A stretch of DNA of 60,036 nt from contig LLCB01000339.1 of assembly GCA_001414345.1 (NCBI GenBank), forward strand, positions 1-60,036, written 5' to 3'. The DNA is from Hymenoscyphus infarciens (Eukaryota; Ascomycota; Leotiomycetes; Helotiales; Helotiaceae). The notes under the pieces are model-generated. The model was not told the origin of the DNA, did no database searches, and worked only from the letters and a program-made list of their open reading frames with translations. Positions 1-14,300 of the stretch are shown here, one piece after another. Position numbers and translations under genes: made by a program. How positions within the stretch are numbered: the stretch's first letter is position 1; each line of letters begins with the position of its first letter.

Positions 1-292
1 AGTAGTTTAACTACTTATAAAGGAATTATAGTAGTTAAACTACTTAAGAAGCTTATAGAGTAGCTAAATAATAAGTAGTTTAACTACTTATAAAGGAATT
101 ATATAAACAATTAGTAGTTAAACTACTTAAGAAGCTTATAGAGTAGCTAAATAATCAGTAGTTTAACTACTTATAAAGGAATTATATAAATAATTAGTAG
201 TTAAACTATTTAAGAAGCTTATAGAGTAGCTAAATAATTAATAGTTTAACTACTTATAAAGGAATTATAGTAGTTAAACTACTTAAGAAGCT
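1..292. repeat. Tandem satellite, units of about 73-84 bp, left edge
   Basis: Units begin near 1, 74, 157 and 240. Each carries AGTAGTTTAACTACT followed about 30-45 bp later by its reverse complement AGTAGTTAAACTACT, so every unit can form a stem. Units differ by small indels around GGAATTATA. The array is cut by the window start, so its full length is unknown. The same 15-bp core occurs in the satellite at the right end of the window. Confidence 0.85.
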
Positions 293-2076
293 TAATCTCT
301 TATTTAAAAGATAGTAGTTTAACTAACATTTTTTATCTAATTCTTAATACTCTTTACCTCTTATATAACTTCTAACTATATCTTTTATAACTCTTCCTTT
401 TTTCTTATTCTCTTAAGAGCTACTTCTCTCTTTTTAGACTCTTTAAGCTTCTCTCTCTACCTAGACCGATATTAATCCCTACTCCTTCTTTTTCTTCTTC
501 TTTAATACCTCTTATAATATTTATTAAACTTTAAATACACCTTCTATTCCTTTTACTTCTATATACTTAGGTCTCCTACCTCTCTTTTATATAATAAGTA
601 TTAACTCTTAATTCTACTCTCTTAACTATACTAGTAATTTCCCTTTCTACTACTAACTAGACGCTTTAAATATTATACTATTCTTCTTCTTAAATATTCT
701 AAATTCTCTTATTAGTTCTCCTCTATATAGTAATTAAGTCTCGATTATTTACTTTATTACTATTATCCTCCTTCTTAGCTATACTTAGCTTTTAATCTTA
801 TATATTTTCTTTAATATTAAGCTTCCTTACCTTACTACTTACTCTATCTATTCTATCTATCTAATAAGCCTCCTTAGAGGTTTTAAGCTTATATTTAAGA
901 AGCCTATATAAGGCTAGTAAGAAGGTGTCCTAATTTTCCTTTAAACATAAGATAAGAGGTACTATATAGTTAGGTTTTATATATCTAAGATAATTTTATC
1001 GATTAAGGATTTTCTTATATATTATTTATAGTAGCTCTATATATAACACTTTAAAAAGAGGCTTTAATAATATATCTTATCTATTTATAAGACTAAGTTT
1101 AAAGCAAGTACTAATAAGAGAGTAGGCTATACTATTAGTATTCTTTTATAAGAGATAATTAATAAGATTAAAAAGGGGGTTCTTTATCTATATCTTATAT
1201 TTATTAAGGTACTTAATATGTTTTAGTAGTAAATATAAGAGTATTATAAACTAGTAACCTAGTAACTGTTAATATTAAAAAATAATAGGAGGTATAGAGA
1301 TAGTAGAGGAGGTAAAAATTAAATAATCAGCTAATAAGATTTAATATAATGATTTTAAGTAGTTTAACTACGTAATTCTCTTCCGTCGTTAACGCTACTA
1401 GATAATTTACTCGTCTAATAGTAGTATAACAGTCTTAAACCAGGATTTAAGCCTTTTTATAGGATTAGTCGTAGCGTACGACAGGCCTCTATAAGAGGTA
1501 GACTAGGGTATAGGACTTGTGCCAGAGGTGGAAACCCTATATGTGGCAGGTACTCCTAGCTATCTAGGATGACGGCATGCCGTTATATAGCGAAGAAGAG
1601 TTATTATTTTTATATAATAGTATGAAATATATATAACTATAGTAGAGGTATATAGAAGTATATATAGTAGAATAACGTATATAGATACTAGATACTAATA
1701 TAGAAGAAAATAATAACTATCTCTCTTCTATACTAAATATAAACATCTATATATAAGAGGTTAGAAGCTACTAAGTTCTAATAATAATAATAACTAAGCT
1801 CTATCTAATATAGCTAATACTAAATAATAAGAGCTGAAAAGCTAAATATATAACCTCTAAACCTTTAGAAAGCTAAATATATAATATCTAAACCTTAATC
1901 CCTTCTATATATAAATATCAGATATTAATACCTTTAGTACTTCGCTTATATAAGTATTAGTTATTCGTAATCTCGGTCCTAGAGGTATTAGAGGTATTAG
2001 TAGTACTTAGAGATATTAGCAGTTTTACGAATACTAATAATTTAAAATAGTACTATTATATAATAATCTAGGATAG
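293..2076. other. RIP-degraded AT-rich DNA, no intact gene
   Basis: CpA and TpG are almost absent and stops are dense in all frames, as expected of heavily RIPped repeats. No gene is recognisable. A short patch at about 1,500-1,590 still contains several TG/CA dinucleotides (for example CTTGTGCCAGAGGTGG and ATGTGGCAGG), so it is either younger or escaped RIP. A single copy of the AGTAGTTTAACTAC core lies near 1,357. Confidence 0.7.
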
Positions 2077-2514
2077 CGTACTATTATAACTAGAAGTAAG
2101 AAACTAGACTCTAATAAAAAGTCTAAAAATAAACTAAAATATAAAGAAGACTATAAGTCTACTCTCTTAGAGACTACTAATAAAGAGCTTTCTAAAAAGC
2201 CTTTAAAATCTAAAACTTCTACTGTTTTAGTCTCTAAAATAGAGAGTAAAAACCTTATAAAAGAAGATAATAAGGCTACGATTATTAAGAAGCCTTCTAT
2301 AGGTTTTATTTTAGAACCTAAAACTTATAAAGAAGCTATTAGTTCTAATAATCCTTATAAGAACTATATAATTAAGTCTATAAAAGAAGAGATAAATAAC
2401 TCTTTTATTACTAAAGACTCTTCTTCTTCTTCTTCTTCTACTATACCTACTATATCTAGGTTAGTTTATAAGAATAAAGACCTTAAAGAAGATAATATAA
2501 AGCTTAATAGTTAG
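2077..2514 (+). pseudogene. Ty1/copia-like pol fragment (RT-proximal linker), degraded
   Basis: A frame stays open for 145 codons between a TAG at 2,074 and a TAG at 2,512, which is unusual in this stop-rich block. The translation is rich in Lys, Ser and Asn. Near its C-terminal third it reads EPKTYKEAISSNNPYKNY followed by a KEEI segment. This resembles the EP-x-(S/T)-Y-x-EA...W...A...EE stretch at the start of copia reverse transcriptases. No start codon or neighbouring pol domain is intact. The copia assignment rests on this motif alone. Confidence 0.4.
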
Positions 2515-3388
2515 TCTATAATTAAAGACTTTAAATAAGTTCTTTAAAAGAACTTAGCTTTATATAAAAGACTTTTATTTTTAGTATTCTCTATTAAAGA
2601 GATACGCTTTCTTAGTCTATTAGTCTTTCTTTAACTTTTAGCTTCTATTTAAGTCTCTACTAAAGAGTAAAATACACTTTACTAAAGCTGTTAAGTGTAA
2701 TAAGAGCCTTCTTAAAGAACTTGGCTTTATATAAGCTATATATTTAGTATTCTCTATTAAAGAGATACTTTTATTTATTTTTACTACTCTCTTTAAAGAG
2801 GTATTCGTTCTTTAAGATTAGATTAGTTATTAGTCTACTTTTAGCTCTTACTTAGTCTATTAACTTATACTTTAAAGTTAAGTTAATATTTACTTCTATT
2901 TTATTTACTTACTTCTACTTTAAAAGTTAAGTAAGTATTTCCTCTATTATTAAGTAAAGTACTTATTAAGAGAGTATATTAGTATTAAGTAATAATTACC
3001 TTACTTACTAATAGGCTTTAGGTTTAAACCTTACTCTATACTAGTTCTTTCTAGTATTATCTAGAAGGTTCAGTTACGTTCTCGGTTATAGTTAAGCGAA
3101 CACGTGATCCCTAGAACCTTCTAGTAACCCCTTTGATTTATAAGCTATAGAAGCTTCTAGTATTTACTCTAGAAGTATATATAGTCCTCTTCTATCTTTT
3201 AGTTAGAAATTAAGTTAAAAGTTAAAAAAGTCAAAATTCACTAAGTCTTTTATACTTATACTTCGACTCTTTAGAAACGTGATTTAGCGATTACCTAACC
3301 TACCCTGTGCCGATTCAACTTACGTACTTCTGACCTACTCTATAGCCTACTCTATAGTCTACTCTATACGTATATAACCTCTTATAGA
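2515..3388. other. RIP-degraded DNA with short internal repeats
   Basis: No gene is recognisable. The phrase TAGTATTCTCTATTAAAGAG occurs near 2,583 and again near 2,745, so there is a local direct repeat. Around 3,060-3,125 CTAGAAGGTTC and GAACCTTCTAG form an 11-bp inverted repeat with a less mutated core (GCGAACACGTGATCCC). Another less mutated stretch lies at 3,285-3,340. These may be remnants of an LTR, but no boundaries could be set. Confidence 0.5.
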
Positions 3389-6300
3389 TATTAAAAGACT
3401 TTTTATATATACTCTTTATATTTAAGAACGTTTAATAAGTAAATAAGAATATTATCTAAATAGGTAGAGTAGAAGTCGTCTAAATAGTTAAATAAGACGT
3501 TGTTTATATAGTACTTATAGGTAGATAGGCTATTTATTAGACTAAATAGTAGAATCTTATACTTATATATTCTATAATAGGTATAAAAAGTAGTTAATTC
3601 CTTAGTATCTAGATCTATTTATATATAATAGAAAGCTTACTAGATATCTAGCTTAGTAAAAATATAAGCTTAACTAATATATATAAGTGTTTTATTAATT
3701 AAAGGTAATAGATAGTAGTTCTTTTAAGTAAGATTATTAAGTTTTTAGAAGTTAATATAAAAACGTAGCCTTCTATCTACTTTCTTTATAAATAGAATAG
3801 AAGTAGTAAAAGGGGACTAGCTATATTTAATAAACCCTTTATAGAGATTCTCTAAAATATATTCTTTTATAGTTAATAACTCTTTTATAGATATTTTATA
3901 TAGAAGGGAATATCTAAGAGTATTTAGACTTTTAAGATTAATCTTATAGTTATAGTATTAGTAAGGTAAGAGAGTATCTAAGGTAGCTTTAAAAAATATC
4001 TCTTTAAAGTCTTAGTACTTATTAAGAAGAGTAATATTAGAGGCTATATCTAGCTCTTAATTAGCTATAATAGTATTAATTTTATATATACTTATAGTAA
4101 ATATCTTACTATCCTTTTAGAGTAAGTAATAATATATTCTTATAGCTAAAATAACTAAAATGTTAATAACAAGGTCTAACTTTTTTAAGATAAAGAGTTT
4201 CTAATAGTATACTAGAGTAAGCACCTTCTTTATAATACTCTTAAGTTCTCTCTTTATAACCTAGTATTATACTTATATTAAAGACTTATAGCCTTCTCTA
4301 CTATATATAGTTAAGATATAACTAGTTAGAGTTATAGTATTAATTTTAAAGTAATCTATAAGCTCTAAGAGTCTTCTATCTTATTAACGCTATTTATCTA
4401 TTTTTATAGCTTAGTTATAAGTATTAGCTTTATCTTAGTAAGAGAGTATAAAGTCTTTAAGTTATATAATATCTTAAAAGAGAGGAGTTAGCTATTAAGT
4501 AGAGAAGTAAGGCTTAAGATTATTAGGCTAGTATAGTTTCTACTAAGTTATATTAATATTAATATAAAAGTATTTAAAGAACCTCTAGCTAAGGATAATA
4601 TTATATAGACCTAAGTCTAAGAGAATAAATAATATATTAAAGAATTTATAACTATTTAAGATATAATTTAAAAGAAGATAGTATATAGCTTTACTCTTAA
4701 TTTCTCTATTATATCTATAAATCTTAATAGAGGTAAGAAGTCTTTTAGTCTTTAAACTATAAAACTTTATAAGGTTATAACTAAGTTATATATTTATAAA
4801 AGAAAAGGCATTTACTTTAAGGTTATTAAAAGTAGTAGTTTATATACTAAATCTATTAATAGTTATTTATACTAGGTAAAGTAAATACTTTTCTACTAAT
4901 TAATAACTATAGATTAATCTTAGAGAGATTAATCCTATATTTATCTAAAGAGGAGTCTTCTCTTAAGCTTCTTTATTTTCTAACTCTAAGCTAGTATCTT
5001 CTCTTTTAAACTCTTTAAGATTAACTCTATATATTCTTAGCTTTAGATAATCCTTAACGTAATAACTAGGCTTATTATAGTTAAAGTACTTATCTAATAG
5101 TCTTAGAGTTAAGTAGTTATTTATAGTAGAGGTGTTAGAGCGTTTAAAAGAGATAAAAGAGGCTATAAAGAAAGAAGAGCTAATAAGCGTAAGAGTAGGT
5201 ATATATTAGTTTAAAGTAAGAAGAAAGTTTATTACTTATACTTTTTAAGAAGTAAGATTTTAGAAGTTACTATTAATACTACTTATAAGGTTATAAAAGA
5301 AGTTTATATCTCTTTTAGCTTAGAACTTAGTAATAATAAGAGATTAGTATAGTATAGAGATTAACTTATTCTATAAGTCTTCTACCTAGTTTTATTAGAG
5401 AACTTTAGCTTTATCTATAATTTATTAGAACTTAGTATAAAAGTTATAGAAAGTTTCTCTCTTTAATATAATAAGGTCTTAATATTAGATATAAGCTTCT
5501 TAGTATATATAAGAGCTAATAGTAATGTTTTAGAGGTAAGTTAACATCTCTTTATAGCTACTAAACTAATCTATAGTATTAAACTTATATCTTAAGTAAA
5601 TATAGTTTTAAGCTCTTCTAAAAGTATAGTAGTAGATTAAATTTATTCTTACTTTCTTAGACTTAAAGTAGTTAGTATTAATAAATAACTTTATTATAAT
5701 TTTAGTTTCCTAGGTTATATAAGTAAATTCGTCTTCTATAGTAAATTAGTAAGGATTAGCTATCTTACTTATCTTCTTTAATAATAGAACTATAGAAGAG
5801 GAATAAGTTATATTAAGACTTTATAGCTAAGTAAGAGTATATTACTAAGAAGTACTAGCTATATTTAAAGTATTTACTTTAAGTTTATAAACTTTACTTA
5901 TTAATAAGGTTATTACTTTAAGGATTTATTATAGAGTAGAGTTAAGTAGAGGTAATTTAGAGATCTTATACTATAAGAAACTAGTAATTACCTTAGTAGA
6001 AGAAGGTAGTAGTAGTATAATAATAGCTAGTATATATATTTTAGTAAGTCGAGTTCTTAAGCTAGATTAAGATATAATATTAATAGAAGAGAGAAGAGGG
6101 ATTAGCTTTACTAACTCTAAAGTAGAGTAGAATAGTTCTTAGGTTAATAGGTTACTTTTAAAGGACTCGACGTAGCTAATAGAAGAATACTAGACCTTAC
6201 TACTTAATATAAATAGGTTTAGCTTTATAAAGAAGAATAGTAGATTTAGAGGATTTAATATAAGTAAATATATATATTATTATTAGGATATTAGTAAAAG

Positions 6301-6511
6301 CCTTTCTAGGTAAAAAGGGAGAGTTTAGTTTTAGTATAATAGCTCTCTATAAATATATAAAGAGAGTACCTAATATTAAGGAAAACTAAACTAAAGAGAA
6401 AAACGAAGAGTATAAGCACTCTAGCTTTATTTATATATATTAAGCAAAGCCTCGGCAAAGCCTTAGAATAACCTAGTTACGTGAGTAACGTATATGACTA
6501 GGACTGTCATA
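3389..6511 (-). mobile_element. Truncated, RIPped Ty3/gypsy retrotransposon (copy B)
   Basis: This segment is colinear with about 13,827-16,953, with many transition differences. Read on the minus strand it begins with an LTR (6,511-6,335), runs through the gag/protease part and stops in reverse transcriptase just past the active site. At about 3,430-3,470 the minus strand reads TYLDNILIY, a mutated form of the gypsy YLDDILIY box. RNase H, integrase and the far LTR are missing. All frames carry many stops, so it is dead. Truncation by deletion or by later insertion cannot be told apart here. Confidence 0.8.
6335..6511 (-). repeat. LTR of gypsy copy B
   Basis: It matches the LTRs at 11,154-11,344 and 16,763-16,953. 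At 177 bp it is 14 bp shorter, because of one deletion after AGAGTACC. The ends TATAATAG...CTGTCATA are RIPped forms of a TGTGACAG/CTGTCACA inverted terminal pair. Confidence 0.85.
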
Positions 6512-9500
6512 AGTATAAGCCTAGAGTTAATACTTCTTTGCTATTAGCATCCTCTCTTATATCTATATCTATATTCTTACTTTCTATATTACTCTTAGAA
6601 CTATCTCTAGAATTATTATCTCTATTATCTTCCTCTTCTAAATAAGTAACAATAATTATAAAATAGTCTTCTAAGTAAGTAGTAATAATTATAAATATCT
6701 CTAAAAGATTGTCTAATTCTAAATCGTCTACTAATATTATACTTACTCTAGTACTAGTACTATCTTCTAGTAATAGTATAAGCCTAGTATCTCTCTCTTT
6801 ATCTTAAGCGTTATTTTTAAGTATAATAGGCTTATTATTAAGTATCTTAATAAGTACTAAGAGTTAAAGTAGAATTAGTAGCTCTTAGGTATCTTATAAG
6901 AGTATAATAGATTATCTCTTTTTAAAAAATTAAGGCTTATTATTAGTATAGCTATTAAATACTATATATACTTTATAGTACTTTTTATTAGTAGGACCTT
7001 TTAGTAAATTAAAGTATTTTATAAGAGCTTATACGTTGTCTGCTTTCTTATAATCTATAGTACTTAATTACCTAGCTTTCCTCTTTCTAATAGTAACGTT
7101 TATAGCTAGAAAGACGTCTTCTATCTTATTAGTAAAGAGTAGTATATTAATAGAATCTTATCTACTAGAAGTAGAGATTATATAGTAGATATCTTCTAGA
7201 AGCTTAATAGTAAACCTTTTAGCTTATATATTCTAGAGTACTAATTTAAAGTTAAATAGATTCTTAGAATTACTAGTAAGTAAGTAAGGTATTTAAAATA
7301 GAAAGTTGTTATTAATTTATACTCTAACTATCTTACTACGTTATACTATAGAAGTATATATAATTATAAGAATACTCTTAGTAGTAGAGAAGTCCTTAGT
7401 ACTTATTATATATATATAGATATATAAGGCTACTTAAATATAGATTTTAGTAATAGAGATAGGCTTTAGTACTTTATAGATTAGAGGAGAAGGAGCTAGA
7501 GAGCTTATACTAATTAGTAGTATATATTAAATTTAAGAGTATTACTTACTTTTAGCCTTTTTCTTATTAGAGATAAATCCCTTCTTATATACTTTTGCTC
7601 TAATTATTTTAGTCTTACTAAGAGCTTTTATAAAGAAAAATTATCTAGCTCTAGCCTTTTCCTTCTAAATAGCTTACTCTCTAGTTATAGCTAATTTATC
7701 CTTCTTTTACTTAATAATAAGAGCGAAGTAGTTAGTAGTAGAATGTTCTATAGTAGTCTCTTACTTCTTTCTAGACTTTATAATTAACTATTATTTCTTC
7801 TCCTAGCTATTAAAGCTTTATATTATAGCTTTTATAAAGTAGTTCTTTACTTTTTATAAATAGTTCTTAATCTTATTATTAAAGAGTAGTTTACCTAGCC
7901 TCTAAAAAAGCATAGATATATAATTTTCTAGAGCACTTACTAGGTTTATTAGAAAGTAATAAGAGTATACTTTAAGCTTTAAACTCTTAGAATAAGAAGC
8001 CTAGACTTCTAGGTATTTAGAAGACTAATATTAAGGTATTCTAGTATATTTTTAGTATTATAGAGTAGTAGATATAGAGCTTCTAAAAGTATAAGTAAAA
8101 GTAATAGAATAAAAGTAGGAAAATTAGAGAACTATTCTACTTAAACTATATAACCTCTTATACTTTACTTCTTACTTTTAGTACTATTTATAAGGCTTTA
8201 ATATACTATTCTAATATATATTAGATAATTACTAGTTATATAGTATATTATCCTCTATAAAGGCTAGGACTTTGTTTACTATTTTGTAAGTATTTATAGA
8301 AGTAGGTATAAGTAAGACTAGATTAAAGGATATTCTACTCTAAGTAACTACTTAGAGACTAGCTTAGAAACCTCTCTAAGAGACTAAGGAGGTTTTAAAG
8401 ATAAGTAATTAATACTAAGTCTAATTTATAAATTATTTACTACTACTAATAAAAGTTAGTAATCTATATACTTATAATAGCCTAAAAATATAATATTCTA
8501 AATTAATTCTTTTACCTTTAATTTAAGTATAGAATAGTATTATTTATATCTATAAAGCTAACTAGAACTTAATAGACGTAGAACCTATAATATTATAATT
8601 TTTTAAAGATTTAAGAGTCTAAGATTACTAACTTTTATTAGTAGTAGTAAGTAATTTACGAATTAGGCTTAGTACTAATAGTTGTAGTTAGTAGGTTTAC
8701 TTTACTAAAATCCCTCTCTCTAAGCACTTAGAGAATTATATATTTATAACTATATTTATAACTTTATATAAATTACTTCTAATTTTAATTAAAAGTTAAT
8801 AAACATATCTATTCCTCTCTAAAGTTATATTAAGCCTTTTTTTACGTCTAAAATATATGAATTTTAAGCCTAGAGCTTAGCCTATATTTAATATAGGTTT
8901 ATTCCTAGTTTAATATATCTATTTACTTATTAATTATAGATAGTAAAAGTAACACTGCTAGCTAACTCTCTACGCCTTTCATAGATAGTAATATATACTT
9001 CCTTTATTATATTACTCTCTATTAACGTTCTATTTACCCTAGCTAGTAAGTAATTATAATTATAGACTACTATAGAGTCTATAGTTAGTTAGTAGATTAT
9101 AATACCATAATCCTAGAGTTACTACTATAGCTAAGGATATATATTAAGTATAAGGTTACTAATAGAGAAAGAGAGGATTAAGGATTTAAGACCTTACTCT
9201 TTAAATAGACTTAAAAGACTATCTTTTAATAAATAACCTAGAATTAGAATCGTTAAGGCCCTTTACTATAATAATAACGTTTAATACTATCTGTTAGTAA
9301 GAGGGCTCTATAAAGAAGAAGGCCTAATCCTAAGAATAAATTAGTAGCCTCTAGAGTAGATTAATTAAATATAAATTTATCTACTAATATCTATCTCTAA
9401 ATCTCCTTCTAAATTATCTTCGACTAGTAAGGTATATCTATTAGTTATATACTCTCTTAAATCCTTATCTAATCCTACTAAACTATTATTATCTAACTCT

Positions 9501-11153
9501 TCTAATTCCTTATCTAAGAAGTTACTATTATATAGATAATCTAGTACTATATTCGTTGCTTAATCGCTTCTACCTTTATTACTAAAGTATATACTAAATT
9601 CATCTTAATTAGTCTCTCTAGCTTCCTTTAATCCTTAAGCTACCTTAGAGTATAGCTTCTACTTATATACTTCTTTTAGCTTATCTAAAAGGCCTAATCC
9701 TACTAAATTACTCTCTTAGATATACGCTAACAATTCTACTCTTAAATCTAAGTATACTATAGTATAAGTTTCTCTCTCTTTAATACGTATTATCTTATTA
9801 ATTAATAGCGTATATCTATATACTAATAATTTTATTTTACACTACTCTAGAGTTATCTAAGGTAAATATATATTAATATCTTAATTCTTATATAATTTCT
9901 AAAGCTTAGTAAGCTTCTTAGTAGACACCTTAATACTATAATCCTCTACTAGATACTCTTTACTCCTAGGATAGTAAAAGTTAGTCTATAGCACTCCTAG
10001 TACCTTATACTCTCGATTAGTATTAGTATAAATATAATAGCGATTTTATATATATATAAACATTTAAAGCTTCTTCTAAATAATTAGAATATATATATAT
10101 AATATAGCAATTATATTAGAGAGGCTCTTTTTAGAAAACAACCTCTTTTTATAGATACTCTAGAAGTATATCTTCTACTTATTTAAAGACTCTTTTATAA
10201 GCTATCTCTACTAAGCCTTAATACGTTAGTTAGCTATAGAAGTACTAAACTAATATAAGTCTAAAAATTAGTATAGCTCTCTACTACTTTCTATAGCTTA
10301 TTATTAACAAAGTATATAGTAAGCGTCCGCTACTATTAGAGATTCCGATCCTTAATCCGATCGTATATAGTATAGTATCTTTCTAAGGCTACTTATAGTA
10401 TTACTATATTACTATAGAGTAGATACTACTATATTATTCAAGATATCGTAATAGCTCTAAAAGAGAAATCAAGTATAGGTATTAATACTAGTATATATCT
10501 TAATACTAACGAACTTTAATTTATAATATCCGTCGATACTTTATATAAAATTAGGCTCTAGTATAACATATTCACTACAAGCATCCTTAATCTCTTATAA
10601 CCTATAATTATACCTCTTCTTATTAACCTTTAATAACACCTTTTAAATCTTATTCTAACTCTATCTTTTATCTCTATCTCTATTAATACTACGAGTATTA
10701 AAGTACGTATAGAGGAACCTAAGGCTAAAGCTCTTTATAATACTAAAGTAGCTATATTCATAGATCTTATACTAAAGAATAGCCTCTAGCTCTTTATACT
10801 CTTCCTATATAAGGAACTTTCAACGTTAAAAGCCTATCTTAAATCATAACTTTTAGAGCCTCTAAGGCTTAATTACAAAGCTCTTATAATTTAACATATA
10901 TACTATACTTAAATTAGATAATCCTATATCTTTAAAGAGATATACCACTTATATATATAAGATAGAAGTAGTCTTACTTTTTTTATACTAGTAAAGGTTC
11001 TACTCTATATTAATTTAGAGCTTAAAAGTAGTATTAGAGACGTTGATATTATACTTACTTTTAAGAATATTATATATCTCTTAAGTAGAGACTTCCTTTT
11101 AGTATAACTCCTCTATAAACACCTTATATAGCTCTAAATTAATAAACTAACAT
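6512..11153. other. RIP-degraded repeat DNA of unidentified origin
   Basis: This is 4.6 kb of AT-rich sequence with no open frame of note and almost no CpA/TpG. It separates the two gypsy copies and probably represents one or more older elements. On the minus strand around 7,560-7,900 the degraded sequence is Lys/Glu/Arg-like, as in a basic C-terminal tail, but I could not identify a transposase or RT motif. Nothing here supports a functional gene. Confidence 0.6.
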
Positions 11154-11344
11154 TGTGATAGCTCTCTATAAATACACAAAGAGAGTACTTGTAGAATAGT
11201 ACCTAGTATTAAGGAAAACTAAACTAAAGAGAAAAGCGAAGAGTATAGACACTCTAGCTTTATTTATATATATTAAGCAAAGCCTTAGTAAAGCCTCGAG
11301 CTAACCTAGTTACGTAAGTGACGTATATAACTGAGACTATTATA
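11154..11344 (-). repeat. 3' LTR (element sense) of gypsy copy A
   Basis: 191 bp, starting TGTGATAG and ending CTATTATA. It is the least mutated version of the left terminus and reveals the ancestral TGTGACAG end. It adjoins a purine-rich tract on the minus strand. Confidence 0.88.
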
Positions 11345-14300
11345 CTACCCCCTCTTTAAAAGGGCTCTCTATAACTAAGCAGCTTTATTCTCTTTTAATA
11401 TAAGAGTATTAAGCTCTAGCTCGTTATAATCCTCTCTCTTAGCCTTATATACTATTTTCTATAGTAGAAGAGCTTCTAAAGGACTAGCTATTTTTAGCTT
11501 CTTTAAATAGAACCTCTCTACTAGTTATAGCGTATATATTAGTTATTAAGCTAGATACTAATTAAGGTCTTTATTATAGTCTTTCTACTTAATTTAGTAA
11601 TAGAGGGACTACTATCTCTTCTTACTAGCTAGTATTTCTTCGACCTCTTATTCCTCTTCTTTGTTTATAATAATTAGTAGAGGTAGTATAACTACCTATT
11701 CTAGTAAGAGATCGTCTATAGCCTTATATAACTTCTTAAGAGCGAAGATAGAGTAAACTTTAATAAAAGCTAGTAGTTATAATTAGAAAGTAGAACCTAC
11801 TTTTTTAAGAATCTTAAAAGAGTTAGCTATCTAGTAGTCTAGCTTTTAGCTTAGTTATTAAGTTACCTAGTCCTTTGTTATAATAAAGACTATATCTCCT
11901 ACTTTAAAATCGACGTCTTATCTATGTTTATTTATATCTTATTCCTTCTTCTATTAAACTTTTAATATATTTACTTAGCTAATATCTAAGACCTTCTAGA
12001 TTATCTTTATAACTATTATAGCCTCTTCTTATAATAGCTATTCTTTTATATTAGCTAGTTCTAGTATTTACTAGTTAAACGAGGTTCTTAGTATATATCT
12101 CTTCTATAACTTAAAAGGTAATATTCTAATAGTACTATAAGATAATACTAACTATATATAGTCTATTATTAGAAGGATCTTAGACTAATTAGTATAATAA
12201 TAATTAATATATAGCTATAAGTACTAATTAAGGTATTAATTTATAATCTTAGTCTAGCTATCTATTTAAGCGTGGTTTATAGTTAAGAGTCGAAGTCGAA
12301 TACCTAGGATTCGAGTAAACTTCTTCTAGAATATAGTAATAAAGTAAGAGCCTCTATCTAATATTATACTTTCTAGAATCCTATAGTATTATAGAACGTG
12401 TTTAATATATAACCTTACTATCTATTTAAAAGTAATATTCTTATAGTAAGGTATTAAAATAGACTATTTAAATAAGTAGTCTATTACTATAAACACGTTA
12501 TTATAACTATACTTATTAACTAGAAAGGACTTAAAATCTATAGCTATATGTTATTATATACGTAGTAGTACTAAGAGTAGATATAGATAGCTGAGTATTT
12601 TATCTTAAGAAACGTCTACTCTTCTATAATTATAACAGTTTTATACGTATCTTATAATATTAGCTTTTATATTTTACTAGATATATCTTAAACGTAGAAT
12701 CTAGTAGGTCTTATCCCTCCTTAAGTAAGCTAAAAGTATCTAATTATAAGCTTTATAAATTAGGTCTATTCTTAGTATATCTACGTCTAGTACTACTAAG
12801 TAGTTTTAGTAAAGTAAAAGGCCTTCCTCTAAGGTATATAGGGAATTAGTATTAGTTTTAGCTTATGCTTATATAGCTTAAAGTGTTATAACATCCTTGT
12901 TTACTTAGTAGATTCGTTTTAAAAGTATAAATAATTCTTAGAAGTAGTTATTATTAACTAGAGCTAGTATAATTAAGCTTATTTTAACCTCTAGGTCTTT
13001 AAGCGCTTTTATATTAACTTATTCCTTTATTAGGAGTATACAGGTTTAGTACTACTCTTTAAGTTCCTTCTATAAGCGTATCTTATTTATTTTATAAGTT
13101 AAAGCATTTATCTTATTATTCTTACGTCTTAAACAAAATATAATAATAAAATAGTACTTAGCTAAGGCTTTAGCCTACCTCGCTTAATAAGTAGTAAGTT
13201 ACTTAGTAGTTATAAAGTACTTAAGCGTCTTATAATTAGTATAAATATAGATTTTTAAATAAGTACTTTATAGTTCTAGTCTCTATTCTATAAGTAAGTA
13301 TATAATAGTAAGTAGCTCTTTATTATATATTTTATAGTTATACTCAGCTAAAGACATAGTCTTACTAAAGTAGACTATAAAGTATTATTCTCTATTAGCT
13401 TATTATTATTATAATACTCTAATAATAATTCTATCTAAAGCGTTTATCTTAATTATAATAGAGAGATTAAGAGAGTAGTAGTAGAGGATTAGTATAGAGG
13501 TAAGTACTATCTTTAAGTCTTTAAATACTTCTTAGTACTCTTTATTAAAATTAAAAGGTATATTATTCTACGTTAGATTTACTAAGAGCTTTATAATTAT
13601 ACTATAGTTCTAGATAAACCTTTAGTAAAAGTTATAAAAACTAAAAAAGCTTTAAACACCTTTTACTATCTTTAAAGCTTACTATTTCTATACTACTAAG
13701 ACCTTTTTAAGGTCTACTTTAATATTATTAGTACTAATAATAAACCTAAGATATTTCGTCTTCTTAATATTAAACTTATACTTCTTAATATTAACCTATA
13801 ACCTAGTATTCTTAAGATGTTAAAAGACTTTTTATATATACTTTTTATATTTAAAGATATTTAATAAGTAGATAAGGATATTATCTAAGTAGGTAGAGTA
13901 GAAGTTATTTAGATAGTTAAATAAAACGTTATTTATATAACACTAGTAAGTAGATAAGCTATTTATTAGACTAAATAGTAGAACCTTATACTTATACGTT
14001 CTATAGTAAATATAAAAAGTAGTTAATTCCTTAGTATCTAGATTTATTTATATATAGTAAAAGACTTACTAGATATCTAGCTTAGTAAAAATATAAGCTT
14101 AACTAATATATATAAGCGTTTTATTAATTAAAGGTAATAGATAGTAGTCTTTTTAAGTAAGATTATTAAGTTTTTAGAAGTTAATATAAAAACGTAGCCT
14201 TTTATCTACTTTCTTTATAAATAGAATAGAAGTAGTAAAAGAGGACTAGCTATATTTAATAAACCCTTTATAGAGATTCTCTAAGATATATTCCTTTATA

